Shown here piece by piece: positions 35,401 through 43,015 of a DNA stretch of 64,000 nt (positions within the stretch are counted from its first letter, which is position 1; the number at the start of each line of letters is the position of its first letter). Source of the stretch: Cyclobacterium amurskyense (GTDB lineage: Bacteria > Bacteroidota > Bacteroidia > Cytophagales > Cyclobacteriaceae); contig NZ_CP012040.1 in the NCBI RefSeq assembly GCF_001050135.1, positions 3,135,001 through 3,199,000 on the forward strand, in the 5' to 3' direction. Position numbers and translations under genes: made by a program. The notes beneath the pieces were generated by a model. It did no database searches. It was not told the origin of the DNA and worked only from the letters and a program-made list of their open reading frames with translations.

Positions 35401-35431
35401 AAAGCTTAAAAGGTATATTTTAAGAAATGAT

Positions 35432-36952
35432 TTATTCGTTTAGGCTAGGATGTTCAAAGTATCCCCATGGATCAGCTTTTATAAAAAGCAACTTTTGATC
35501 ACAATCAAAGGCATTCATATTTTCCCTACTGGCAGCAATTCTAAATCCAAAGTCACCATCAACCAAGATGTCCTTAGCTGAGACATTTGTCATAGATTCG
35601 CCATAAGATTTTCTCCATTCAACTGTCCTATTATTGCCAAATTTGACCAGCCCCATTTTTTTTTGATAAGAATAGGCATTTACCATTCCTATTGCTATTA
35701 ATCCATTCTCGGGAGTTTCTTTGACAGAATAGAAATAATGGTAAGGATCTATATGGTCCCAAATTTTTTCACCATTCGAACGAATTTCAAAAATTCGGGC
35801 ACTGTAAGATTGAGAATTACTGATACTGATTCCTCCAAAAACAATATTTCCGTTTTTAAGCTCGATAAGTGTTTGCGGCAGGTCAAAATTGGAATCACCA
35901 TAGGTTTTTTCCCATTCGATCTCTCCTGACATAGAAAGTCTTAAAATCCAAAAATCAATTTGTTCACAATAGCCAGAATTAGATTCCTGCTTAGTACATC
36001 CATTCGTTTCTTTTCCTCCAAGAATCACTAAATTATTTTCCCGGGAGATCACTATTCTCTTAAAAGAACTTCGTAGTGATGTTTCAAAGAATTTTTCCCA
36101 TACAATTTCTCCATCAGGACTTAGTTTCATCAATACTCCCTGCTTGATTACGTCAACCTTCTCCGAATTAAGGTCACCGATAAGGAATATTTCTTCTTTC
36201 GCTCCTTCTACAATATCTTTAATTTCGACTCCACCTATACCTCGATTGAACAGTTCAATAGCCTTTACCCAAATCTCATTTCCATTTTTGTCTAGTTTGA
36301 TGACATGATGATTGCTCATGATCAAGAGACCTGTTTTAGTTAAGAATGCTTGGATTTCCCAATAATCTCCATTTTCATAAGGATACGACTTCATCCAAAT
36401 CGGATTCCCAAATGGATCAATTTTGGCAACAAAGTTGAAATAATTAGAGCCGTTTTCAGATGACTTTCCTATGGCAAGGTAATTCCCATCCGGTGCCTTA
36501 ATAAGGTTTTGGATAAAGCCAGAAACACACTCTTGATCCATACTGAAATTCAGGTATTTTAAGAAGGTTTGATAATCTCTTTTCGTGATAAACTCAAAGT
36601 TCACTGAGTAGGTATTCCCCTGAGGATCTTTAGCTAATACTTTACCTGTGTAATTTGTCAATCCATTGAGTCTATCAATGACAAGGCCTGTATCAACTTG
36701 GTTTTCTGATAGTATGCTATCCCCCAAAAAGATTGTGTATTGATTTCTAAATCCCTCAGGATCTATGGATTCTTCCCAACTCAAAAATGCTTTGTCGTAG
36801 GTTACACTATCAACAGAAACAATGAATTTCTCTGGAGGTAGATTTATGTCACTTTTTTCATCTGGTGAAATTGGAATTTGATCATCTTCGGAAATTCCTT
36901 CACAGGAACAAAAAATTGCCAATAGCGCCAGTACTAAAAAATTATTCTTCAT
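35432..36952 (-). CDS. Lipoprotein with FN3-like domain and propeller-like repeats
   Basis: A 506-residue lipoprotein (MKNNFLVLALLAIFCSC, likely lipidated cysteine 17). Residues about 40-125 read as a fibronectin type III-like domain ('PPEKFIVSVDSVTYDKAFLSWEES' to 'NFEFIT'). Residues about 140-500 hold repeats of the form 'G.....I.LDKNGNEIWVK', 'MKLSPDGEIVWEKFF', 'LRLSMSGEIEWEKTYGDS', about 50 residues apart. These are the 'delta-60'-like or PQQ-like blades of a beta-propeller. Such proteins are usually surface-bound. The role is unknown. It is the first gene of the pair with the leucine-rich repeat lipoprotein. Confidence 0.8.
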   Translation of the reverse strand: MKNNFLVLALLAIFCSCEGISEDDQIPISPDEKSDINLPPEKFIVSVDSVTYDKAFLSWEESIDPEGFRNQYTIFLGDSILSENQVDTGLVIDRLNGLTNYTGKVLAKDPQGNTYSVNFEFITKRDYQTFLKYLNFSMDQECVSGFIQNLIKAPDGNYLAIGKSSENGSNYFNFVAKIDPFGNPIWMKSYPYENGDYWEIQAFLTKTGLLIMSNHHVIKLDKNGNEIWVKAIELFNRGIGGVEIKDIVEGAKEEIFLIGDLNSEKVDVIKQGVLMKLSPDGEIVWEKFFETSLRSSFKRIVISRENNLVILGGKETNGCTKQESNSGYCEQIDFWILRLSMSGEIEWEKTYGDSNFDLPQTLIELKNGNIVFGGISISNSQSYSARIFEIRSNGEKIWDHIDPYHYFYSVKETPENGLIAIGMVNAYSYQKKMGLVKFGNNRTVEWRKSYGESMTNVSAKDILVDGDFGFRIAASRENMNAFDCDQKLLFIKADPWGYFEHPSLNE

Positions 36953-37111
36953 GAGTAAAAATCTGATTTCGAATCAAAAAATGATTTCTTAGTTCAATGA
37001 TAATTTATAAGTTGGTTGTTTTCAAGGATTTTTTTTCAAAATATTGATAATCAGTGGGATTATTTTCTTAGGGGAAACCCCAAGAATGCTATGAGATCTA
37101 ACGCCCCATGC

Positions 37112-37668
37112 TTGCCCCGCTATTGCCAAACGTACTTAGCAAAGGAGAAATAGTAGGAATCATTCGGCGTGTGTTAATATGAAACATCGGACGACTCTGC
37201 TAATCATCCAAAGCGTCGGACTTCGGATTAGTGAGGCCATCAACTTGCGGGTGAGAGGCATTCACTCAGAAGAAGGTTACTTGTTCATTAAAGGAGAAAA
37301 AAACTTAAAAGATGGTAGAAACGGTCCTTTCTCCCAAATTACACTAGGAACTTCGAGCATATTATCGTGGATTTAAGCCGTCATATTGGCTTTTTGAAGG
37401 ACAGGAAGGAGGACAGTACACAACTAAAAGCATCCAAAATATCTTCTGGGCATCAGTTACCAACAGCTTGGCTAATCCTTTGGCGACAGCTCATACGCTC
37501 AGACATTCCTTAGCAACTCATTACCTACAATAATTGACCAATCTACGCATGATCCGAGTCCTATTAGGACACTGCAGTAGCAACACCAAAGACGTATACA
37601 GTCATGTTTTGAAAGTTTCCAACAAAAATAGTCATCACTTAACCAAATCATCGAGTTGCTTAATTTGA
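37112..37668 (+). pseudogene. Decayed tyrosine recombinase (XerC/D-like integrase)
   Basis: Three pieces in different frames together read as the catalytic half of a site-specific tyrosine recombinase. From about 37117: LPNVLSKGEIVGIIRRVL, then a stop or frameshift. From 37179: 'KHRTTLLIIQSVGLRISEAINL', holding the first catalytic arginine. From 37348 after another frameshift: 'YWLFEGQEGGQYTTKSIQNIF', 'HTLRHSLATHYLQ' (HxxR box), an in-frame TAA, then 'RMIRVLLGHCSSNTKDVYSHV' with the GH box and catalytic tyrosine. The N-terminal DNA-binding domain is missing. With two frameshifts and a nonsense codon it cannot be functional. Similar integrases travel with Bacteroidota transposons and integrative elements. 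Confidence 0.85.
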
Positions 37669-38001
37669 CAGGACAAACAGCCGCAAAAGCTGACTTTCCA
37701 GCAACGGTTCTTATACAAGCATAAAAAGCCATAACTGAAAATAAAACCCTGATAGATAATAATTTAAGAGGGGAAGTTTGTCCAACTCCGTTTTTCTTTA
37801 GAGATGCCCGCAGGAGCAGGAGAAGATGAGTCTGTTTTTACAAGGCAAAGAAAAAGGCATTACAACAGTAGGTATCTAGCTATTTGAATAAGTGTTACTA
37901 GTCCTTATATTGTCTTCTTCAAACATTAGATACCCTATTGTTACGGGCAAGCAAAACAGTACTGACATTATGCAAAGTAAATTATTTAAATAATCAAGAA
38001 T
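37669..38001. other. Non-coding gap after the integrase remnant
   Basis: 333 bp with no supported gene. An imperfect inverted repeat, caacagtaggtatcta (37863-37878) against tagataccctattgtt (37927-37942), flanks a 48 bp spacer. It may be a recombination-site remnant linked to the dead integrase, but nothing proves this. The 159 bp before the pseudogene (36953-37111) also shows nothing. Confidence 0.3.
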
Positions 38002-39291
38002 ATGAAAAGCAAATTTATACTATCTAGTATTATATGGATAATCTCTTTACAATGCTTTGCTCAGTGGGAATTGAAAGACACAACTGAATTTTCACCAAGA
38101 CAAGGTCTGCCTAATTTCTTTGATAAGATAAATACAAAACAAGACGTTAAAATTGGATTTATAGGTGGAAGTATCACTGCGGCAAATGGTTGGCGACCTA
38201 AAATAGTATCTTGGCTAGAAGAGCAATACTCCATAAATGACTTGTTCAGCTACAGTGCAGCCATCGGAGGAACTGACTCTAAATATGGAGTATTTAGAAT
38301 TGATGAACATCTACTGAGTAAGTCCGATTTTGACTTGATTTTCATAGAATTTGCAGTGAATGATGGCAGTGCAAGTTCCTCTGATGTAGAAAAAAGTATG
38401 GAAGGAATGGTGCGTAAAATATGGTCAAAAAATCCATATACAGATATTTGCTTCGTTTATACAGTTAATAAAGCTTCATTATCTGCCTGTGAAAACGGTA
38501 AAATGAATATGTCTGCGACTAAACATGATTCAATAGCGTCATATTATGACATACCATCAGTTTTATTGACTCCTCAAACTTTTAATAGGATTGAATCAGA
38601 TTCTGTTGTTTGGTATGACAGCGATTATGACAAAACTACTTTCTTAAACAGTTCTGGACAATACGTTTTTACAGCAGACAAAGTTCATCCAACAGATTTC
38701 GGACACGAAGTTTATAAGGATATTTTAGCAAAATGTTTATTGAAGATAGATACGTTGAGAGGTGTAAAAGAACATTTTTTAAAGCCTGTATTGATTACCG
38801 GTAATTATGAAAACACAACGATGGTTAAAGGTATAGTAATACAATCAAAAAATTACGATTATGTTGATTCAACTGGACAGTTAAGCTATCTAGACAAATT
38901 TAATCCAATAGAAAATCCCTATTTTGTTTCTCAAGACACAAGCTCTACTTACCAATTTTCCTTTATAGGGAATGAAATGGGTTTAGATATATTAGTAGGT
39001 CCAACAGGAGAAAGGTATATTATTGAGGTCGATGGAGTAAAAAATGAGTTTGCTAACTGGGATGGTTATTGTTCTTATTATAGAAAGCAGTCAAGATTTG
39101 TGAAATTGAATGATTTGAAGAAGCATATTGTGAAAATTTATCCCTCCAGTCAACCTTTAACTTTAGAAGAAAAAAGAAATTCATTGAATAATGAGAGTAG
39201 GAAAGCAGACTTTGACGCTAATCCTGAGAAATATGATAAAAATGAATTGATTTTTTCACATATATTTCTGAATGGAACATTGTCTGATTAA
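38002..39291 (+). CDS. Secreted SGNH/GDSL-type hydrolase
   Basis: A 429-residue protein with a signal peptide (MKSKFILSSIIWIISLQCFA). The SGNH hydrolase fold is visible: block I is IGFIGGSITAANGW with the nucleophile S57, block III is 'FIEFAVNDGS', and block V is 'VHPTDFGHEVY' with the catalytic Asp/His pair. A second beta-rich domain follows at about 260-400, containing 'YQFSFIGNEMGLDILVGPTG'. It is likely an exported esterase, such as a carbohydrate deacetylase; this is inferred from the fold. It sits in a decayed island-like stretch, downstream of an integrase remnant and upstream of another pseudogene. Confidence 0.8.
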   Translation: MKSKFILSSIIWIISLQCFAQWELKDTTEFSPRQGLPNFFDKINTKQDVKIGFIGGSITAANGWRPKIVSWLEEQYSINDLFSYSAAIGGTDSKYGVFRIDEHLLSKSDFDLIFIEFAVNDGSASSSDVEKSMEGMVRKIWSKNPYTDICFVYTVNKASLSACENGKMNMSATKHDSIASYYDIPSVLLTPQTFNRIESDSVVWYDSDYDKTTFLNSSGQYVFTADKVHPTDFGHEVYKDILAKCLLKIDTLRGVKEHFLKPVLITGNYENTTMVKGIVIQSKNYDYVDSTGQLSYLDKFNPIENPYFVSQDTSSTYQFSFIGNEMGLDILVGPTGERYIIEVDGVKNEFANWDGYCSYYRKQSRFVKLNDLKKHIVKIYPSSQPLTLEEKRNSLNNESRKADFDANPEKYDKNELIFSHIFLNGTLSD

Positions 39292-39322
39292 TCAACTGAT
39301 AATATGTCAAGGAAACACCATT

Positions 39323-39715
39323 GATTGGTATGGGGATTAATATTATGAAGACGGTGTTTTTTATGATGTATTTTCAATAAATTATGGTATTGACAGTTTC
39401 GCACAATTACAATTAAATGTTAATCCTTCATATCTGCTTCAGCACTATGACCCTCTAAACCAAAATTCAATACCCGACTGGTATAGCGATAGCTTGACAG
39501 AGTCAGGTAATTATCAGAAAATTTTCACATCAATAACTGGTTGAGACAGCATTCATTCTCTTCAGTTAAATGTTTCCCCAATCCACACTAGTATTGAATT
39601 CAATGGATCAATAATCGATGTTGTCGTTTATCCTAACCCAACAAAAGATAGTAAATCTGCTCCTTTCGTAAAGGAATTGCCCCTTATTGCCCAATTACCA
39701 CAATTTATGAAATAA
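39323..39715 (+). pseudogene. Remnant of a secreted protein with sorting-tail-like end
   Basis: One frame of 131 codons is interrupted by TAA (39338-39340) and TGA (39542-39544). Before the second stop it reads 'YYEDGVFYDVFSINYGIDSF' and a 'NPSYLLQHYDPLNQNSIPDW' stretch typical of large extracellular proteins. After it comes 'SIIDVVVYPNPTKDS', which resembles the start of a type IX secretion C-terminal sorting domain (VYPNPxxD). The rest of that domain is missing. It is therefore a decayed 3' part of an exported protein. The remaining parts of the 608 bp gap (39292-39899) hold no gene. Confidence 0.55.
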
Positions 39716-39899
39716 GTTCGAAAATCTTATTGCAAAATTCCGCGTAAACATATAACTGCATAATTTCCTATCTTTGAGGCTGAACCAAAAAATCTTTAAA
39801 AGCACCTAACGATAGGTATCAGCTTATTCCCTTAAGTAAGGTTACCATTAGGACCTTGTTCAATATGCTATACTTTTACGTTAGAAATCCTTATTAAAC

Positions 39900-40655
39900 A
39901 TGCCAGATACTACGACGATACAGGATGTCATTAAGGAGCTTGATGTGATTATTGATGAGAGCATCAAGACCAATAGCAGACTAGGTTTGTTTGCTTATAT
40001 CTATAGACGAACTACTTTTGAGATCGCTTCCGAGATTGCTTTAGGGCACTTTGAGAACAATGCGCGCTTAGAAACTTTAGATGTGGCTTTCGCCAAATTG
40101 TATCTGGATGCTTACAGCGCCTATAAAAAAGGCGAAACTATAAGTGCTTCCTGGGCTTATGCTTTTGACCATGTTGGGGATTCATTGACAATTGTGCAAC
40201 ATATAATGTTAGGGATGAATGCTCATATAAACCTGGACCTTGCAGTGGCCACAGCAGCAACAATGTCTGGAGGAGAAATCCGTGATATAGAAAATGATTT
40301 CAATAAAGTGAATGACATCCTTTTTCAGATCACCAATGAGTTGCAAGACCGACTTAATCGAGTATCACCCTTAATGATTATTTTAGACATTATAGGGAAA
40401 AATAAAGATGAAAAGATCATAAACTTTAGCATGCGTAAAGCGCGTAAACATTCTTGGAATTCGGCAAAACTTCTATGGTCACTAGGCGAAGCCCATAGTG
40501 GAAATACCAGAAATAAGATTGACTATTTTGTCCTTAAGTTAAGCGAACACATTCAATCCCCCAAGTCAATAGGGATTAGAATTTTACTCAAGTTTATTCA
40601 AAAATTTGAAACAAAAGAAGTGAGTGCCGTCATTTCTGAATTAAAAGCAGATTAG
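39900..40655 (+). CDS. DUF5995 family protein
   Basis: A 251-residue, largely helical, soluble protein without a signal peptide. It has the conserved blocks of DUF5995: 'RLGLFAYIYRRTTFEIASEIALGHFEN' (about residues 27-53), 'ARLETLDVAFAKLYLDAYSAY', 'SWAYAFD' and 'QHIMLGMNAHINLDLAVA' (about 100-117). The His/Asp residues of the last block suggest a metal site or enzymatic role, but no function is established for the family. It stands alone between the pseudogene and the GreB-like gene. It looks intact, unlike its upstream neighbours. Confidence 0.75.
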   Translation: MPDTTTIQDVIKELDVIIDESIKTNSRLGLFAYIYRRTTFEIASEIALGHFENNARLETLDVAFAKLYLDAYSAYKKGETISASWAYAFDHVGDSLTIVQHIMLGMNAHINLDLAVATAATMSGGEIRDIENDFNKVNDILFQITNELQDRLNRVSPLMIILDIIGKNKDEKIINFSMRKARKHSWNSAKLLWSLGEAHSGNTRNKIDYFVLKLSEHIQSPKSIGIRILLKFIQKFETKEVSAVISELKAD

Positions 40656-41068
40656 GCCAAACATTGATACAAACAATAAAACTCTCAAGGAAATCCTGCT
40701 AAAGGTTGTAGTAATTAGCCATAAAGTTTTTTACCACTTAATATTTTTAATAATAGTAATTCTACATTCAAATCTGAAATACGAAAGTAACAGTCGTTTA
40801 ATTATCTAATTTTTTTTTCCTTAAATATACCTTAGGCTTTCTTTTTGTAGCTACTTCTTAAACTGCACAGCCATAGTAAGCGCCATAAAATATAAATCTG
40901 GGGCTCTTTGAACCGAGAAAGTAAAGGTAATCTAATACAAATCAAAACTACCCTTCCCTTTCCCTTATCAGGCCCCAAAAAAGGGTTTATAGTTACGATT
41001 TAAGCTGTTTTAAATCGCCTAAACTCGAATTCAGGTTGTAAATAATTTTAACGAAACTTAAGAATGTC
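40656..41068. other. Non-coding gap before the GreB-like gene
   Basis: 413 bp, AT-rich, with no supported gene. A small hairpin, cgatttaa-gctgtt-ttaaatcg (40996-41017), lies about 50 bp before the next start. No repeat copy or clear TAnnTTTG promoter was found. Confidence 0.3.
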
Positions 41069-41569
41069 ATGAGTAGAGGATTTGTAAAAGAAGACGATCA
41101 GGAAGAAATTCCTATGGTTCCCCCTAGAGCCGACTTGCCAGAAGGAATATCGAATTACGTAACCCGGATCGGTTTGAATGAACTTTTGGAAGAAAAGGAA
41201 AGGTTGATAGCGGAAAGAGAGCAGTTGGACTACAATAATGAGAAAGAAAGGAGAATTGCCTTTAATCATATCAACGCAAAATTGCAATTGCTAAATAGCC
41301 GAATAAATTCTGCCATAATAGTGGATTTTGGCAAGCAGCCTCAAAATGTTGTGCGGTTTGGAGCAATGGTAACCCTCAAAATAGGGGATGAGACTAAACT
41401 TAACAGGTATCAAATTGTAGGTGTAGATGAAGCAGATGTTTCAAAAGGGAAAATCTCCTTTATTTCGCCAATTGCAAGATTATTAATAGACAAGAAAGTT
41501 GGAGACAAAGCAATTTTGAAACTAGCCAATGCAGATAGGGTTTTTGAAATTATGGAGATAAGCTATTAG
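41069..41569 (+). CDS. GreA/GreB-like transcription factor with shortened coiled coil
   Basis: A 166-residue protein. An acidic, proline-containing N-terminal tail (about 1-28) is followed by 'YVTRIGLNELLEEKERLIAEREQ', matching the first helix of the GreA/GreB coiled coil, a return helix 'RRIAFNHINAKLQLLNSRI', and a C-terminal FKBP-like domain (about 90-166) with 'VRFGAMVTLKIGDE', 'RYQIVGVDEAD', 'KISFISPIARLLIDKKVGDKAIL'. The C-terminal domain is clearly GreB-like. The coiled coil is about 14 residues shorter than E. coli GreB, and the conserved 'GDxSENAxY' tip, whose acidic residues drive RNA cleavage, is absent. It may bind the RNA polymerase secondary channel without stimulating cleavage. 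No operon partners. Confidence 0.8.
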   Translation: MSRGFVKEDDQEEIPMVPPRADLPEGISNYVTRIGLNELLEEKERLIAEREQLDYNNEKERRIAFNHINAKLQLLNSRINSAIIVDFGKQPQNVVRFGAMVTLKIGDETKLNRYQIVGVDEADVSKGKISFISPIARLLIDKKVGDKAILKLANADRVFEIMEISY

Positions 41570-41574
41570 AATAT

Positions 41575-41672
41575 TTAAACCTAAAATAGGCAAGACAATC
41601 TATAATGTGCTGAAATCACTTCAGAAGAAACCATTTTGTTTCTGGTTCTCCATAGTGGGCCATAGTTAGGGC
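41575..41672. repeat. Degenerate left half of the intergenic repeat
   Basis: The sequence begins ttaaacctaaaataggcaa and continues gacaatctataatgtgctga, aatcacttca and later ccatagtgggccatag. It parallels the left half of the intergenic repeats (ttaacccgaaatatgcaa, gacaatctattacgtgctga, aatcgcttta, ccatagcggtgctatg) with many changes. No right end was found, so it is an old, eroded copy. It starts 6 bp after the GreB-like stop. Confidence 0.6.
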
Positions 41673-42095
41673 AATAATTTAATTATTGGAAAAGTGCAGA
41701 AGGTTTTGGAATAGATCAAGGTACAATTATGAACTATCCCTGTGCCATGAGATTTTTTTTAATGCAGAGATGTACTAACTGCTATACATGATAATTCCTA
41801 AATTAAATCTATTTGCAACACTTAAGTGCAATCCCAAATAGTCTTATATTATTTGTTTACAACAATTCCTTAGAAATTTCAAGACAAACTTACTTGAATT
41901 ATTTATCAAAATTCGGGTCATTAAAATGACTGTATTATCCCCTCTTTGGATTCAGGAATTGATTTGTTCTGGTTTAGACCGAGTTATACCTTTAGGCCTG
42001 AAATAATTTCATGGAGATTCTAAATAAAACCACACGATTTTTTATAAATAAACATCATCTTATAGCATTTTTAAGTCTACCTTCGATAAAAAATA
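41673..42095. other. Non-coding gap before the cysteine-cluster gene
   Basis: About 420 bp between two plus-strand genes. No supported gene, hairpin or promoter element was recognised. Confidence 0.3.
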
Positions 42096-42698
42096 ATGTC
42101 GATAGAACGAAGAGTGGAATTGGTGGAAAAGCTTTTCCATCAATTGGAGCAAGAAATCGCTCAGTTTGAACAGGCATCAGGAATGAGCTGTGTTGCTGGT
42201 TGTGGTAAATGTTGTACTTTTCCGGATATTGAAGCCTCTCCTTTAGAGTTTTTACCCTGGGCTTTTCATTTATTTTTGAATGGAGAGGCAGAAAAAACCC
42301 TTCTTCTGCTTGAAGAGGCCCATGGTCCAACCTGTCATATTTACAAGCCTTTAACCATCAATGGGCAAGGCAGGTGTAGCAGTTACAAGTACCGCGGTTT
42401 AATTTGTCGCTTGTTTGGATTTGCTGCCAATAAAGACAAATACGGAGTTTTGAGATTGGCCACTTGTAAAATTATCAAAGAAGGTCAGGCCAATAATTAT
42501 AATTCTACCGTAGAGGCCATTTCTAAGGGATTGAATGTACCGATTTTTACAACGTATTACATGCAATTGAATCAGATAGATTTTCATATGGGCAACATAA
42601 TTTTACCCATAAACAAAGCCCTTAAAATGGCATTGGAAGAGGTTCTGCAATATTATGCCTACAGACCTTCTCCTGAAATTAATAAAAGGGTGGTTTAA
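42096..42698 (+). CDS. YkgJ-type cysteine-cluster protein
   Basis: A 200-residue soluble protein of the YkgJ / zinc-or-iron-chelating family. The N-terminal cysteine set is 'CVAGCGKCCTFPDIEASPLEF' in pattern (C at about 29, 33, 36, 37), followed by a cysteine in 'GPTCHIY', then 'CSSYKYRGLICRLFG' (about 93-107) and 'LATCKIIKEG'. The CxxxCxxCC and later CxxY..R...CR..G arrangement defines the family; the cysteines are thought to bind a metal or Fe-S cluster. The exact role is unknown. The stop codon TAA is the first part of repeat copy 5 (ttaaccc), so the original gene end may have been changed by that element. Confidence 0.8.
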   Translation: MSIERRVELVEKLFHQLEQEIAQFEQASGMSCVAGCGKCCTFPDIEASPLEFLPWAFHLFLNGEAEKTLLLLEEAHGPTCHIYKPLTINGQGRCSSYKYRGLICRLFGFAANKDKYGVLRLATCKIIKEGQANNYNSTVEAISKGLNVPIFTTYYMQLNQIDFHMGNIILPINKALKMALEEVLQYYAYRPSPEINKRVV

Positions 42699-42912
42699 CC
42701 CGAAATATGCAATAGACAATCTATTACGTGCTGAAATCGCTTTAAAATCAGCCAATTCGTTGCTGTTTTCAATTTCACCATAGCAGTGCTATGACTCAGT
42801 CTCCAAATAGCCTGATTTTATTGTGATTACACCACTTCCCGTAAACACGGGACAGGCTTCACCCCTGACTATTGTCAGGACGGAGAAATCCTATTACATA
42901 ATCCGGGTTTAA
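42695..42912. repeat. Intergenic inverted-end repeat, copy 5 (long form, ~218 bp)
   Basis: It has the same ends as the other copies (ttaacccgaaatatgcaa ... ataatccgggtttaa) and the optional hairpin as ccctgactattgtcagg. It differs from copies 2 and 4 at a few internal positions, for example catagcagtgctatgactc. It begins inside the stop codon of the cysteine-cluster gene and with the next terminator fills the gap to the DUF3500 gene. Confidence 0.85.
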
Positions 42913-42926
42913 CCCAGATTCGCGGT

Positions 42927-42965
42927 AATTAAAAAATATCCCATAGTATTAACTATGAGATATTT
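42927..42965 (-). terminator. Intrinsic terminator after the DUF3500 gene
   Basis: aaatatc-c-catagt (42934-42947) pairs with actatg-a-gatattt (42952-42965) with one mismatch. On the minus strand the stem is followed by a run of six T. It lies about 50 bp beyond the DUF3500 stop. Confidence 0.75.
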
Positions 42966-43015
42966 GGAGTGAAGCTAAGGTTTATAAAACACCTTAACCA
43001 AAAAGTCTGGTTTAA

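Noticed and set aside
37499..37732. 77-codon minus-strand frame over the integrase remnant
   Set aside because: It is antisense to the recognisable HTLRH...GH...Y recombinase remnant, so it is a shadow frame.
37863..37942. Integron attC site
   Set aside because: The inverted repeat does not carry the GTTRRRY / RYYYAAC core sequences, and no cassette array follows.
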